Source: Campylobacter jejuni (GTDB lineage Bacteria > Campylobacterota > Campylobacteria > Campylobacterales > Campylobacteraceae). From it: DNA of 64,000 nucleotides. The position numbers were made by a program, and so were the translations under genes. How positions within the stretch are numbered: the stretch's first letter is position 1; the number at the start of each line of letters is the position of its first letter. The stretch is from contig NZ_LN831025.1 of assembly GCF_001457695.1 (NCBI RefSeq), forward strand, positions 1,426,001 through 1,490,000. The letters are read 5' to 3'. The notes below the pieces were generated by a model, which made no database searches, was not told where the DNA came from, and worked only from the letters and a program-made list of their open reading frames with translations. Shown piece after piece: positions 48,152 through 56,805 of the stretch.

Positions 48152-49213
48152 CTATTGTCTTATATTTTGCTCTTTTAAATACCATTTATACATCATCTTA
48201 ATGCCATCTTCAAGTTCAATTTTATGTTTCCAGCCTAAAGAATGAATTTTTGAGCAATCTGTAAATTTCTGCATTGCTCCATCTGGACGATTTAAATTAA
48301 AAACTAATTTTCCCTTAAATCCCACTATATTTTTGATTAATTCTGCTAATTCTTTGATAGTGATATTCTTATGTGGGCCTATATTTAAATGAGTATTGAT
48401 AATCTCAGTATTATCACTTTTTAAATCTTTAAAATCTATATTATTCATAATAAACAAGCAAGCGTTTGCTAAATCTTGACTATGTAAAAATTCTCTTGTC
48501 GGTTTTCCGCTACCCCAAATTTCAACATTATCCTTATCTACGCCAAATTTTTTTAAATAATTCTTAGCTTCTTCAATGGAATCAAATTTTAAATCATTTA
48601 ATAAGTCCTCGTATCGCTTTTCATTTAAAAGCTTGGCTAAATGCATTTTTCTTAAAATTCCAGGCAATACATGAGATTTTTCAAGATCAAATTTGTCATT
48701 ATTACCATATAAATTTGTAGGAGTGATTGCTATAAAATTTGTATTGTATTGCAAATTATAACTTTCACAAAGCATCAAGCCTGAAATTTTAGCGATTGCG
48801 TAAGGTTTGTTAGTATACTCAAGATCTCCACTTAACATTTGCTCTTCACTAGTTGGCAATGTTGCATTTTTAGGATAAACCGTAGTTGAAGCTATGAAAA
48901 GTAGCTTTTTTACTTTATGTAAATAAGCATTATGAATAACATTGCACTCTATCATTAAATTTTGATAAATAAAATCAGCACGATAAGTATTATTAGCTAG
49001 AATTCCACCTGCTTTAGCTGCTGCTAAAATAACATACTCTGGCTTTTCTCTCTCAAAAAAATCAGCCACAGCTTTTTGATTTGTTAAATCGAGCTCAAAG
49101 TGAGTTTTAAAAACAAGATTTTTATAACCTTGTTGCTTAAGTTCATTAAGTATAGCACTACCAACAAGACCACTATGACCCGCTATATAAATTTTAGAAT
49201 CTTTTTGCATCAT
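48152..49213 (-). CDS. GDP-4-keto-heptose reductase / GDP-fucose-synthase-like (Cj1428c, DdahC/MlghC type)
   Basis: A 353-residue SDR resembling GDP-L-fucose synthase: AGHSGLVGSAILNEL binds NADPH, STTVYPK and YAIAKISGLMLCESY hold the catalytic residues. In C. jejuni heptose pathways the corresponding enzymes reduce C4 of the epimerised keto-sugar and fix the final stereochemistry, which I cannot predict. Two adjacent ATG codons start the gene; AAGGA fits either. Confidence 0.87.
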   Translation of the reverse strand: MMQKDSKIYIAGHSGLVGSAILNELKQQGYKNLVFKTHFELDLTNQKAVADFFEREKPEYVILAAAKAGGILANNTYRADFIYQNLMIECNVIHNAYLHKVKKLLFIASTTVYPKNATLPTSEEQMLSGDLEYTNKPYAIAKISGLMLCESYNLQYNTNFIAITPTNLYGNNDKFDLEKSHVLPGILRKMHLAKLLNEKRYEDLLNDLKFDSIEEAKNYLKKFGVDKDNVEIWGSGKPTREFLHSQDLANACLFIMNNIDFKDLKSDNTEIINTHLNIGPHKNITIKELAELIKNIVGFKGKLVFNLNRPDGAMQKFTDCSKIHSLGWKHKIELEDGIKMMYKWYLKEQNIRQ

Positions 49214-49219
49214 TTATCC

Positions 49220-50143
49220 TTAAAATCTTAATGGAATTTCAGGATTAGATGGCCAAACTGGAAAATCTAAATTTTGCAAATTTCCGCATTCTTTTCTGTA
49301 ATGTAAACCCTGCATTAAATTTAACTCATTTCTTCTTAGATAACTTACTTCTAAGGTAGTGCTAAAAAATAATCCCTTAGAATAAAAAATCTTTCCGTGA
49401 TTATTTAAATGTGTATGTATTGGAATAAAATATTCATTAAGTTTTTTTAGTAAACTTATTCTTTTTTCAACCCCATCTTGCTCTTCAGGATTACACCCAT
49501 GAAATTCAAATATAACTTGTGAAAAATATTTATTTAAAATACTTATATCAATATTTTCAAGCATATCCCATTCACAATTTTCAATATCACATTGCAAAAT
49601 ATTTGGCCTACTCTCATCTAAATTATTATCTTTTAAAGCTTGTGCTAAAGTAATTGTATTTTCGTTGTTTATATTGCCTATAAATTTTTTATGAAAAATA
49701 ATATTTTCATGACTATAAGGACATTTTTCTATGCTAGCATCATATTCAATTACCTTAAATCCTCTTTGAGCCATTTCCAAATCCCAAGGAGAACTGTCTG
49801 AAACACCTAAAGAAAGAGCTTTCGCATCAATATTGCTCATATACCCCCCCCCATTATACATTACATAACCACCATCTCCATTACCACCAATTCTTAGTAA
49901 ATCATACAAAGGCAGTTCCAAAGGTCGAATAAGATTTAAATAATTTACAATATTCCTATAACACTGCTCATTGTTATTTATGCGAATATAATTTCTATCT
50001 CTATCTTGTAATAATAGGAATAAAATTTCTTTATCTCTTTTATCAATATCTAAATTTGAAATAATATTTGACATTAAAATTTGATAAGACAATTGATTAC
50101 CAACTTTAATATTAACATTTAACTCTTGTAATAATTTTTCCAT
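49220..50143 (-). CDS. FkbM-like methyltransferase, phase-variable (Cj1429c type)
   Basis: A 307-residue protein with RIGGNGDGGYVM (about 84-95), then ALSLGVSDSSPWDLEMAQRG and a FkbM-like acidic SAM-binding region, ILQCDIENCEWDML. A G9 tract encodes Gly98-100 (YNGGGYM) and is in frame. FkbM-type enzymes O-methylate sugars; the acceptor here is unknown, and the heptose is the obvious candidate. It lies between the reductase and the epimerase gene, as in NCTC 11168. Confidence 0.78.
   Translation of the reverse strand: MEKLLQELNVNIKVGNQLSYQILMSNIISNLDIDKRDKEILFLLLQDRDRNYIRINNNEQCYRNIVNYLNLIRPLELPLYDLLRIGGNGDGGYVMYNGGGYMSNIDAKALSLGVSDSSPWDLEMAQRGFKVIEYDASIEKCPYSHENIIFHKKFIGNINNENTITLAQALKDNNLDESRPNILQCDIENCEWDMLENIDISILNKYFSQVIFEFHGCNPEEQDGVEKRISLLKKLNEYFIPIHTHLNNHGKIFYSKGLFFSTTLEVSYLRRNELNLMQGLHYRKECGNLQNLDFPVWPSNPEIPLRF
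49844..49852 (-). repeat. G9 tract in the FkbM-like gene
   Basis: Read AAT GGG GGG GGG TAT ATG. Ten G leads to TGA six codons after the tract, eight G to TGA two codons after it, so this is an ON/OFF switch in the first third of the gene. Confidence 0.92.
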
Positions 50144-50145
50144 AT

Positions 50146-50691
50146 TTATCCTTTATTTTTAGTTGCTAAAATATCACGTTCTGAAAGAATAGGAGAATTT
50201 GTTGGCCAATCTATACCGATTCTTTCATCATTCCATGCATAAGTAAATTGATCAGGCGCATCCACATAATCTCCTTTATAAGCACATTTATAGTAATAAA
50301 CTGCACTTTCACTAGTAACATAATGAGCATTTCCAAAACCTGCTGGCACTAAGATGATTTGCTGATTATCTTGATTTATGATGAATTTTTCATACTTTAA
50401 ATAGGTTGGCGAATCTTTTCTGCAATCTACCACCACCTGATGAATTTCCCCATAAACACAAGTTGCAAGCTTATAAGTTTTTACATCGCCATGGATACCG
50501 CGAATAACATTGTGTTTTGAGTGTATAAATTTATCGTGTATAAATTTTAATCCATTTGGTAAAAGCTTATCTACAGCCTTGCTTGTAAAAGCTGTCCAAA
50601 TTTCACCTCTTAAATCTCTAAATTTATTAGGAGTTATGATATACACTCCCTTTAAAATTTTTGATTCTTGTATATTAAATTCTATTGCCAT
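50146..50691 (-). CDS. rfbC: GDP-4-keto-heptose C3/C5 epimerase, RmlC-like (Cj1430c, DdahB/MlghB type)
   Basis: A 181-residue cupin of the dTDP-4-keto-rhamnose 3,5-epimerase family. NVIRGIHGD carries the catalytic histidine, CVYGEIHQVVVDCRKDSPT and VPAGFGNAHYV are family motifs. In C. jejuni such enzymes epimerise C3 and/or C5 of the 4-keto-heptose. Residue choices that decide single or double epimerisation cannot be judged here. Start overlaps the upstream stop by one base (TAATG). Confidence 0.88.
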   Translation of the reverse strand: MAIEFNIQESKILKGVYIITPNKFRDLRGEIWTAFTSKAVDKLLPNGLKFIHDKFIHSKHNVIRGIHGDVKTYKLATCVYGEIHQVVVDCRKDSPTYLKYEKFIINQDNQQIILVPAGFGNAHYVTSESAVYYYKCAYKGDYVDAPDQFTYAWNDERIGIDWPTNSPILSERDILATKNKG

Positions 50692-52391
50692 TATTTGCCT
50701 TTTTTATTTTTATATTCTTTTTTAAGTTTATATAAATCAAACCAAAATTTAATATATCCACCTTTATACCAATTCTTATGAGCTTTAATCAAAATCAAAC
50801 CTAATTTGTAAGAAAAATAATTTTTTATTTTTAAAGCCTCGCCATAATCTAAACAATTTTCAATTTTAATATTATATGGTATTAATTGATTTCTTTTATG
50901 AGAATCAACGATATTTTTTAAATCTAAAGGTAGCTCAATTATATCTAAAATTGATTTTGTTTGCACAATACGTTTTCCTAGCTTATAGGATAAATGTTGT
51001 TTTACTAAAAATACGGCAAATAAATTTAATTTTATAATTTCAGTGATAATATAGAAAATATTTGGATATAAATATTTAATATTATATATCCTTTGGCTAT
51101 AATTTAAAAAATCTGAAAGTATGTTTAAATATACATAACCTCCCCAATTTGTAGAGAATAAAGTAGATAAAAAAATATCTTTTCTATAAGACATTATAAT
51201 ACTTAAATATCTTTCTAATATTTTAAATTTATTATTACATAACAACATATATATTATGTGAATTCTATATTTATCATTATCTAAATCATAAATTAAAGCT
51301 TTTTTTAAATACTTTATTGAAGTATCGCACGTATCTTTGTTTTTAAAACTTAATAAATACATATGAAATAAAGAAAAAGCTTTTTGAGAATTATGTGTTT
51401 GTGAAAAAAACGGATTATATTTTTTAAAATATTGATATTGTTCTTGCTCGTTAAATACATTGTAATTGTTTTGAAGTATTTTATTTTTCCCTATAATAGA
51501 AGATAATAAAACCAAAGCACTATATGTTCCATAAATTTTAGAAGAGTTGGACATAAAAACCACATCAAAAATTAATAATTCCAAATTAGATAAATTATCA
51601 TCTCTGAAATCTGAAATATGAAAAACTCTATTTGATTTAAAAATATCTTTGAGCATCTGTGTAGAAGTTAAATCATCACCTACAATTACTATATTATCAT
51701 ATTTATTTTTAGCTATAATAGCTGCAGCCAACTCTAATGGTGTTGCATGATAAACACCCTCTAAATTAAATTTTCTAGCATTAGAATAATTATAAATAAT
51801 ATCTCCACTTCTAACATGAACAATGATAAATTTATCAAGATTATTACTTTTTTGATTTGCATTTAAAATTTGCTGCTTTAAGCATTGATTGAAATCTATA
51901 TACGACCACATCTCTTTTAGCTTATTTTTATATTGATTATTTGATTCGATTCCATGAAACTGTAAACTTAAGTCATGTTGGTGTACATAAATGTATTTAT
52001 TATTTAACACTTGCTCTAATAAATATGCATAGTTTTTATTAAATCCCATTCTTAATAAATCAAGCGTATGGCTTGGATATGAAGCATTTTTATCGTATGC
52101 CATATTAGTGGTATAAAGATATTTATTTTCTAAATAATGTTTTTTAATAAAGTTGGAACTAAAAATAGACTCAACTTTACCTACGCTTTGACCAATTATA
52201 TTGCAATTTTCAAATTTCCTTGAATTATTGTTTATATAGTAATTGCCAAATAATACAATTTCATCATTCCAAAAAAATCTCATATTTCTTATATCATAAA
52301 ATTTATCAGCTAAATACATAGCATTTAAGATTGAAAGCAATCTTGTAGCAACACCATCATCTCTAACAGATATAAATAATTTTTCTTTCAT
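50691..52391 (-). CDS. Putative glycosyltransferase with HxRxGD motif and C-terminal KLG modules
   Basis: A 566-residue protein. The N-terminal half resembles GT-B enzymes of the fucosyltransferase / protein O-fucosyltransferase superfamily: FIIVHVRSGDII at about 190 is the GDP-sugar motif, then VIVGDDL and MSNSSKIYGTYSALVLLSS. A TPR-like helical stretch (about 330-430) follows. The C-terminus has two KLG modules (KQHLSYKLGKRIV, then KNYFSYKLGLILI with WYKGGYIK). No G tract in the module here. Use of GDP-heptose as donor is plausible but unproven. Overlaps the GT2 gene by 4 bp. Confidence 0.72.
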   Translation of the reverse strand: MKEKLFISVRDDGVATRLLSILNAMYLADKFYDIRNMRFFWNDEIVLFGNYYINNNSRKFENCNIIGQSVGKVESIFSSNFIKKHYLENKYLYTTNMAYDKNASYPSHTLDLLRMGFNKNYAYLLEQVLNNKYIYVHQHDLSLQFHGIESNNQYKNKLKEMWSYIDFNQCLKQQILNANQKSNNLDKFIIVHVRSGDIIYNYSNARKFNLEGVYHATPLELAAAIIAKNKYDNIVIVGDDLTSTQMLKDIFKSNRVFHISDFRDDNLSNLELLIFDVVFMSNSSKIYGTYSALVLLSSIIGKNKILQNNYNVFNEQEQYQYFKKYNPFFSQTHNSQKAFSLFHMYLLSFKNKDTCDTSIKYLKKALIYDLDNDKYRIHIIYMLLCNNKFKILERYLSIIMSYRKDIFLSTLFSTNWGGYVYLNILSDFLNYSQRIYNIKYLYPNIFYIITEIIKLNLFAVFLVKQHLSYKLGKRIVQTKSILDIIELPLDLKNIVDSHKRNQLIPYNIKIENCLDYGEALKIKNYFSYKLGLILIKAHKNWYKGGYIKFWFDLYKLKKEYKNKKGK

Positions 52392-54097
52392 TGTTCCCTC
52401 TTTAACTTTTTAATCTTAAGTCGCAACTTGATATACCCCCCCCCATACCAATTCTTACTAGCTTTAATAAATTCTTCTCCTAGTTTATAAGTAAAACATT
52501 CTTTTTCTTTTAAAGCTTCATTATAATCAGGATAAGCTACTAAAGGAGGTAAAGCTAAATTTGGATTTTTCTTTACTTTAAATTTATAAGCCTTTTGTTC
52601 TTGTTTATGTGAAATAACAATACTTAATATTATAAAAGGTAAAGATAAATAGCCTAATACACTTTTAGAATTTATAATCAAAGCCTGTCCTAGTTTATAG
52701 GATAGATGGTTTTGGATTCTTGCTTTGGCTGTACCGTAATGATTTTGGAAATTTAGTAGGTTTTGTTTTGCAATTAATAATTGATTTTTATTTTCCAAGG
52801 TTGTATTTAAATTATAAATTTGGTTAGTTTGTGTAGTCAAAATTTTGTCTTTATTTTCTAGGATTTGATTTAAATATATTTGATCTTTGGTAAGATTATT
52901 TTTTATTATGGTTAAATCAGAAAAAAACACACTTATAAATTTTAACAAATGTAAGCAAGAATTTTGCTCCAAAAAGTTGATTCTTTGCAAGGTATTTTCA
53001 AACATAAATTCAAGATATTGTTCTGGAAAGGATAAAATTTCATTTCTCCATGATTTTAATTTTTGCATAAAAATTTGTTCAAAAAGCTTTATATTGGGCA
53101 AATCTTGATGGGTTTGTGTAAATTGATATACCATGCAAGCAGTTATCAAAAGGCTGCTGGAGCGATAAAATTCTTTAACAAGTTTTGCATCATGATTTAA
53201 ATTTTTATAAATTTTTCTTATATATACAGGAGTATTTTCAAAAGAAGGGTTATCTCTTGAGGTCATAATACTATTTGCTCTTTGGCGATAATAATAAAGT
53301 TTTGTTTTTAATACATAAATTTTATTTGCCTGAGCAAATAATAATTTTGCAAAATAATGATCTTCATGTAGAACTTGATTTAAAAATTTTAAGTGGATTG
53401 ATTTTAAGTGGTTAAAATCAATCATGCCATGCCATCCAAACCAAAAAGAAGAATATTGAAAAGTTAACATTCCATTAAGCCATTCTTTTTGTTTTATTAT
53501 ACACGAGTGATTAAATTTATAACTTTCCAAAATCGTTTTAGGTATTATATCTGGTTGTTCTATATCATCATAATAAAAATAATGATCAAACCAGACCACT
53601 TCAACCCCATCCATTCTAGGAACACATTCTTCTATGCAGTTTAACTCCCAATAATCATCAGAATCTAAAAATATAATATAATCTATATTGGGGTAAGTGA
53701 AATTGCCTAAATCTTTTTCATTATTAAAAGCTTTATAGCTTTTATATACAGTATATATTTCATAAGGATTATTACCTTCTATGTTAAATTCTATTAAAGA
53801 ATTTTCTTTAATTTGTGTAGTTATATTTTTAAGTTTATATTCTCCGCTAAAATATTCTATACCTACATTTCTAGCACTGCTTAATCCACCATTTTCCTTA
53901 TCAAATAGTATAAATCTTTTATCTTTTAAAGTATATTCTTTTGCAATATTGAGTGAGTTTTCATCTGTACTACCATCATTTACAAGTATGATTTCTAAGT
54001 TAATATAAGTTTGATTGATGACACTGTCTAAACATTCTTTTAAATATTTTTCTACATTATAGATTGGTATAACTACACCGACTATTTTAGTTTGCAT
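52388..54097 (-). CDS. Family 2 glycosyltransferase with C-terminal KLG modules and terminal G tract
   Basis: A 569-residue GT-A enzyme: VVIPIYNVEKYLKECLDSV, LVNDGSTDE, NGGLSSARN and FLDSDDYW (the DxD-type metal site). A heptad-like stretch at about 400-440 (NQILENKDKILTTQTNQIYN) should be a coiled coil. Two KLG modules follow (NHLSYKLGQALI; ECFTYKLGEEFI with WYGGGYIK). The G9 tract encodes Gly552-554, only 15 codons from the stop. The N-terminal 70 residues match the next gene almost exactly. Confidence 0.82.
   Translation of the reverse strand: MQTKIVGVVIPIYNVEKYLKECLDSVINQTYINLEIILVNDGSTDENSLNIAKEYTLKDKRFILFDKENGGLSSARNVGIEYFSGEYKLKNITTQIKENSLIEFNIEGNNPYEIYTVYKSYKAFNNEKDLGNFTYPNIDYIIFLDSDDYWELNCIEECVPRMDGVEVVWFDHYFYYDDIEQPDIIPKTILESYKFNHSCIIKQKEWLNGMLTFQYSSFWFGWHGMIDFNHLKSIHLKFLNQVLHEDHYFAKLLFAQANKIYVLKTKLYYYRQRANSIMTSRDNPSFENTPVYIRKIYKNLNHDAKLVKEFYRSSSLLITACMVYQFTQTHQDLPNIKLFEQIFMQKLKSWRNEILSFPEQYLEFMFENTLQRINFLEQNSCLHLLKFISVFFSDLTIIKNNLTKDQIYLNQILENKDKILTTQTNQIYNLNTTLENKNQLLIAKQNLLNFQNHYGTAKARIQNHLSYKLGQALIINSKSVLGYLSLPFIILSIVISHKQEQKAYKFKVKKNPNLALPPLVAYPDYNEALKEKECFTYKLGEEFIKASKNWYGGGYIKLRLKIKKLKREQ
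52436..52444 (-). repeat. G9 tract near the 3' end of a glycosyltransferase gene
   Basis: Read TAT GGG GGG GGG TAT ATC. G10 ends at TAA 24 bases before the next ATG, G8 at TAA 10 bases before it, while G9 ends in the overlapping ATGA. Slippage therefore changes only the last residues and the coupling to the downstream gene. Confidence 0.92.
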
Positions 54098-54241
54098 AAA
54101 AACTACCTTTTTGTCCTTTTGTGTTTTTTATATATGGACACTAACTCAAATGGTAGTTTGAGCAATCTTCCTTTATACCAATATTTAAATGATAAAACAA
54201 TGGCATTTCCTAATTTATAAGAAAGATGATTTTTGATTTTT
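53931..54241 (-). repeat. 311-bp direct repeat, copy A
   Basis: Spans the 3' end of one glycosyltransferase gene, the 5-bp gap and the 5' end of the next. It matches 55418-55728 with one mismatch seen (54115 C against 55602 T). Offset 1,487 bp. Confidence 0.93.
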
Positions 54242-55584
54242 AATGCCTCATGATAGTCTATATATTCTTTCAAGTCAAATTTTTTATAATGAGATATAAA
54301 TTTATCTTGATTTTTTATATCGTATAATGCTTTTATTATATTAAAGATAAATAATATTTTTTTCTTTTTGCATAATAATTCCCCAATTCTATATTCTAAA
54401 CTAAATTTAATAATATTTGAAGCATTTATTAATGGATATTTAAATGCAAATGATTGTTTATTTAATAAAAACTTGTCTTTTATCCGCATAGGATCGCTAT
54501 TAAATTTTAATAAAATTAATCCCGCGTTAAAATATTTATTTATAAAAGCGTATATTATTGTATCCATAAAACATCTGTTTTTACTTTTTAAAAAATCTAG
54601 TAACGTGTTGCAAGTAATAATCCAGCTCGCATAAATATAATATTTTTTCGCCATAAAATAATTATGATTAAAATCTTTTAATATATAATCTAAGTATAAA
54701 GGAAAACTAGTTTTATTAAAATTCCCATCATGATTTGAACTGCTATTTTGACGTAATCGATATTTATATTTTTTACTTTTAATAATATAGATCATTTTAG
54801 ATAAGGAAAATAATATTATGCTAAAATGATGATCTTCCGCATATATTCCATTGATAAACCTTAAAGTATTTAGTTCAATTAAAGCAAAATCTATCATGCA
54901 ATAAGTAGCAGATGAAAAACCAAAGATATCTTCTTTAGTAATTCGAGCTATGATATCATTGAAATTTGTATATTGATTTTCTGTATATCTTAAATATTCT
55001 AAATCTGTTTTATGATCATTATAATTCCAAACATTTTTTCCATCTATACCGTCTAAGAATATTTCAAAATCAAACCAGACCACTTCAACCCCATCCATTC
55101 TAGGAACACATTCTTCTATACAATTTAATTCCCAATAATCATCAGAATCTAAAAAGATAATATAATCAATATCAGGGGCTCTAAAATTTAAAAGTTCATC
55201 TTTGTTTTTAAAGAAATTTGAGCTTTTATATATTTTATAAATATTATAAGGATTATCTTCATTGCTTAGTTTAAATTCTACTAAAGAGTTTTCTTTTAAT
55301 TCTTGGGTGATGTTTTTAAAATGATATTCTTTGCTAAAGAATTCTATACCTACATTTCTAGCAGTGCTTTGTCCCCCATTCTCCTTATCAAAAAGAGTTA
55401 TTCTTTTATCTTTTAAGGTATATTCTTTTGCAATATTGAGTGAGTTTTCATCTGTACTACCATCATTTACAAGTATGATTTCTAAGTTAATATAAGTTTG
55501 ATTGATGACACTGTCTAAACATTCTTTTAAATATTTTTCTACATTATAGATTGGTATAACTACACCGACTATTTTAGTTTGCAT
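54103..55584 (-). CDS. Family 2 glycosyltransferase flanked by direct repeats, KLG module at C-terminus
   Basis: A 493-residue GT-A enzyme with the same N-terminus as its downstream neighbour (VVIPIYNVEKYLKE, VNDGSTDE, NGGQSTARN, FLDSDDYW). The middle, residues 170-430, is unrelated to that neighbour and should set the specificity. The C-terminus carries a degenerate KLG module (FSLEYRIGELL) and a good one (KNHLSYKLGNAIV, WYKGRLLKL) identical to that of the GT8 gene upstream. Both ends of the gene lie in the 311-bp direct repeats. Confidence 0.82.
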   Translation of the reverse strand: MQTKIVGVVIPIYNVEKYLKECLDSVINQTYINLEIILVNDGSTDENSLNIAKEYTLKDKRITLFDKENGGQSTARNVGIEFFSKEYHFKNITQELKENSLVEFKLSNEDNPYNIYKIYKSSNFFKNKDELLNFRAPDIDYIIFLDSDDYWELNCIEECVPRMDGVEVVWFDFEIFLDGIDGKNVWNYNDHKTDLEYLRYTENQYTNFNDIIARITKEDIFGFSSATYCMIDFALIELNTLRFINGIYAEDHHFSIILFSLSKMIYIIKSKKYKYRLRQNSSSNHDGNFNKTSFPLYLDYILKDFNHNYFMAKKYYIYASWIITCNTLLDFLKSKNRCFMDTIIYAFINKYFNAGLILLKFNSDPMRIKDKFLLNKQSFAFKYPLINASNIIKFSLEYRIGELLCKKKKILFIFNIIKALYDIKNQDKFISHYKKFDLKEYIDYHEALKIKNHLSYKLGNAIVLSFKYWYKGRLLKLPFELVSIYKKHKRTKR

Positions 55585-55728
55585 AAAAACTACCTTTTTG
55601 TTCTTTTGTGTTTTTTATATATGGACACTAACTCAAATGGTAGTTTGAGCAATCTTCCTTTATACCAATATTTAAATGATAAAACAATGGCATTTCCTAA
55701 TTTATAAGAAAGATGATTTTTGATTTTT
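55418..55728 (-). repeat. 311-bp direct repeat, copy B
   Basis: Spans the 3' end of the GT8 gene, the 5-bp gap and the 5' start of the GT2 gene 54103-55584. Partner of 53931-54241. Confidence 0.93.
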
Positions 55729-56795
55729 TTTATACTATCAATATCATAAGATGAATATAAAACATTTGATGAATTTTTATCACCATTTTTTAAAATCCAT
55801 TCTATGGTGTTAAGTTGTCTATTTAAATGTTTACTATCCAAGGAATTTTTCAAAAAATAAAATTCTTCCTTGAATTCTTCTAAATTTAAGGCTATTTCCC
55901 ACCAAACATTTCTTTCATTAAAGTCGACTTTATTATTTTTATAATATAAATTCCACCAAGGTTTTGCGGCACAAAAATGAACTATTTTTTTATTTTTCAT
56001 GGCTTCTTCAAATTCGCTTCTTGTATAGGCTAAGTTATATTCTGAAATTTCATCTAGGCAATTAACTACATAATGTCTTTCGTATCCATCAAGTAAAATA
56101 TATTCTGGAACTATAAGATTCCAATTTAATGGTAGTTTATAAGTTAACTCTTTGAGAGCTATGTTTAAATAACTTTGATCAGCTAATCCCCCATGATCAT
56201 AAATATTAAAAGCATCAATACATTTATTTTTTATATCATGTTTTTTCCATTGATTTAAATCTATCAATATAACACCCGCATTAAAATACATTAGTGGATC
56301 GAATTCTATATAAGATGATGTTTTATTATCTTTGGTATACAATTTTGTCCATAATCTTGAGCAAGAATCTGTAACTACTCCGGCAACTTTATTATTTAAT
56401 TCCATATAAAATAATTCTCTTATATCTCCACATACCAATACATCTGCGTCTAAATATAAACATTTATTTCCTTCAACAATATCAGCTATCTCAAATCTAT
56501 AGTAAGTGGCATGATTAACATGCCAAGCTTTTGGAAATCTGTGAAATTTGGAATCATCTATTTTATGGATTATTAATTCGCAATTATAATAGCTATTTGA
56601 CAAATGTTGAATTAACTTTTTTAATTTCAAGATATTATTTTTGCTAATATCATTAGATAATATATAAAATTTATACGGATATTCTTTTAACTGAGAATTT
56701 ATTTTTGTGTTTTTTATAATACTTGCTATGACAACAGCCACATATTTTACATAGTTATTATCACAAGATATAACTATATTATAAGATAATAACAC
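55590..56795 (-). CDS. Family 8 glycosyltransferase with C-terminal KLG module
   Basis: A GT8 enzyme (retaining GT-A). NIVISCDNNYVKYVAVVIAS, CLYLDADVLVCGDI with the DxD site, YFNAGVILIDLNQWK, DQSYLNIAL and the terminal HFCAAKPWW are the family elements in order. One KLG module ends the protein. An open frame extends upstream to an ATG at 56852 inside the previous gene, but the GTG at 56795 has a perfect AGGAGG six bases before it and gives MLLSYNIVISCDNN (401 aa); I choose it. Spacing from the previous stop is 10 bp. Confidence 0.82.
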   Translation of the reverse strand: MLLSYNIVISCDNNYVKYVAVVIASIIKNTKINSQLKEYPYKFYILSNDISKNNILKLKKLIQHLSNSYYNCELIIHKIDDSKFHRFPKAWHVNHATYYRFEIADIVEGNKCLYLDADVLVCGDIRELFYMELNNKVAGVVTDSCSRLWTKLYTKDNKTSSYIEFDPLMYFNAGVILIDLNQWKKHDIKNKCIDAFNIYDHGGLADQSYLNIALKELTYKLPLNWNLIVPEYILLDGYERHYVVNCLDEISEYNLAYTRSEFEEAMKNKKIVHFCAAKPWWNLYYKNNKVDFNERNVWWEIALNLEEFKEEFYFLKNSLDSKHLNRQLNTIEWILKNGDKNSSNVLYSSYDIDSIKKIKNHLSYKLGNAIVLSFKYWYKGRLLKLPFELVSIYKKHKRTKR

Positions 56796-56805
56796 AATTC
56801 GCCTC

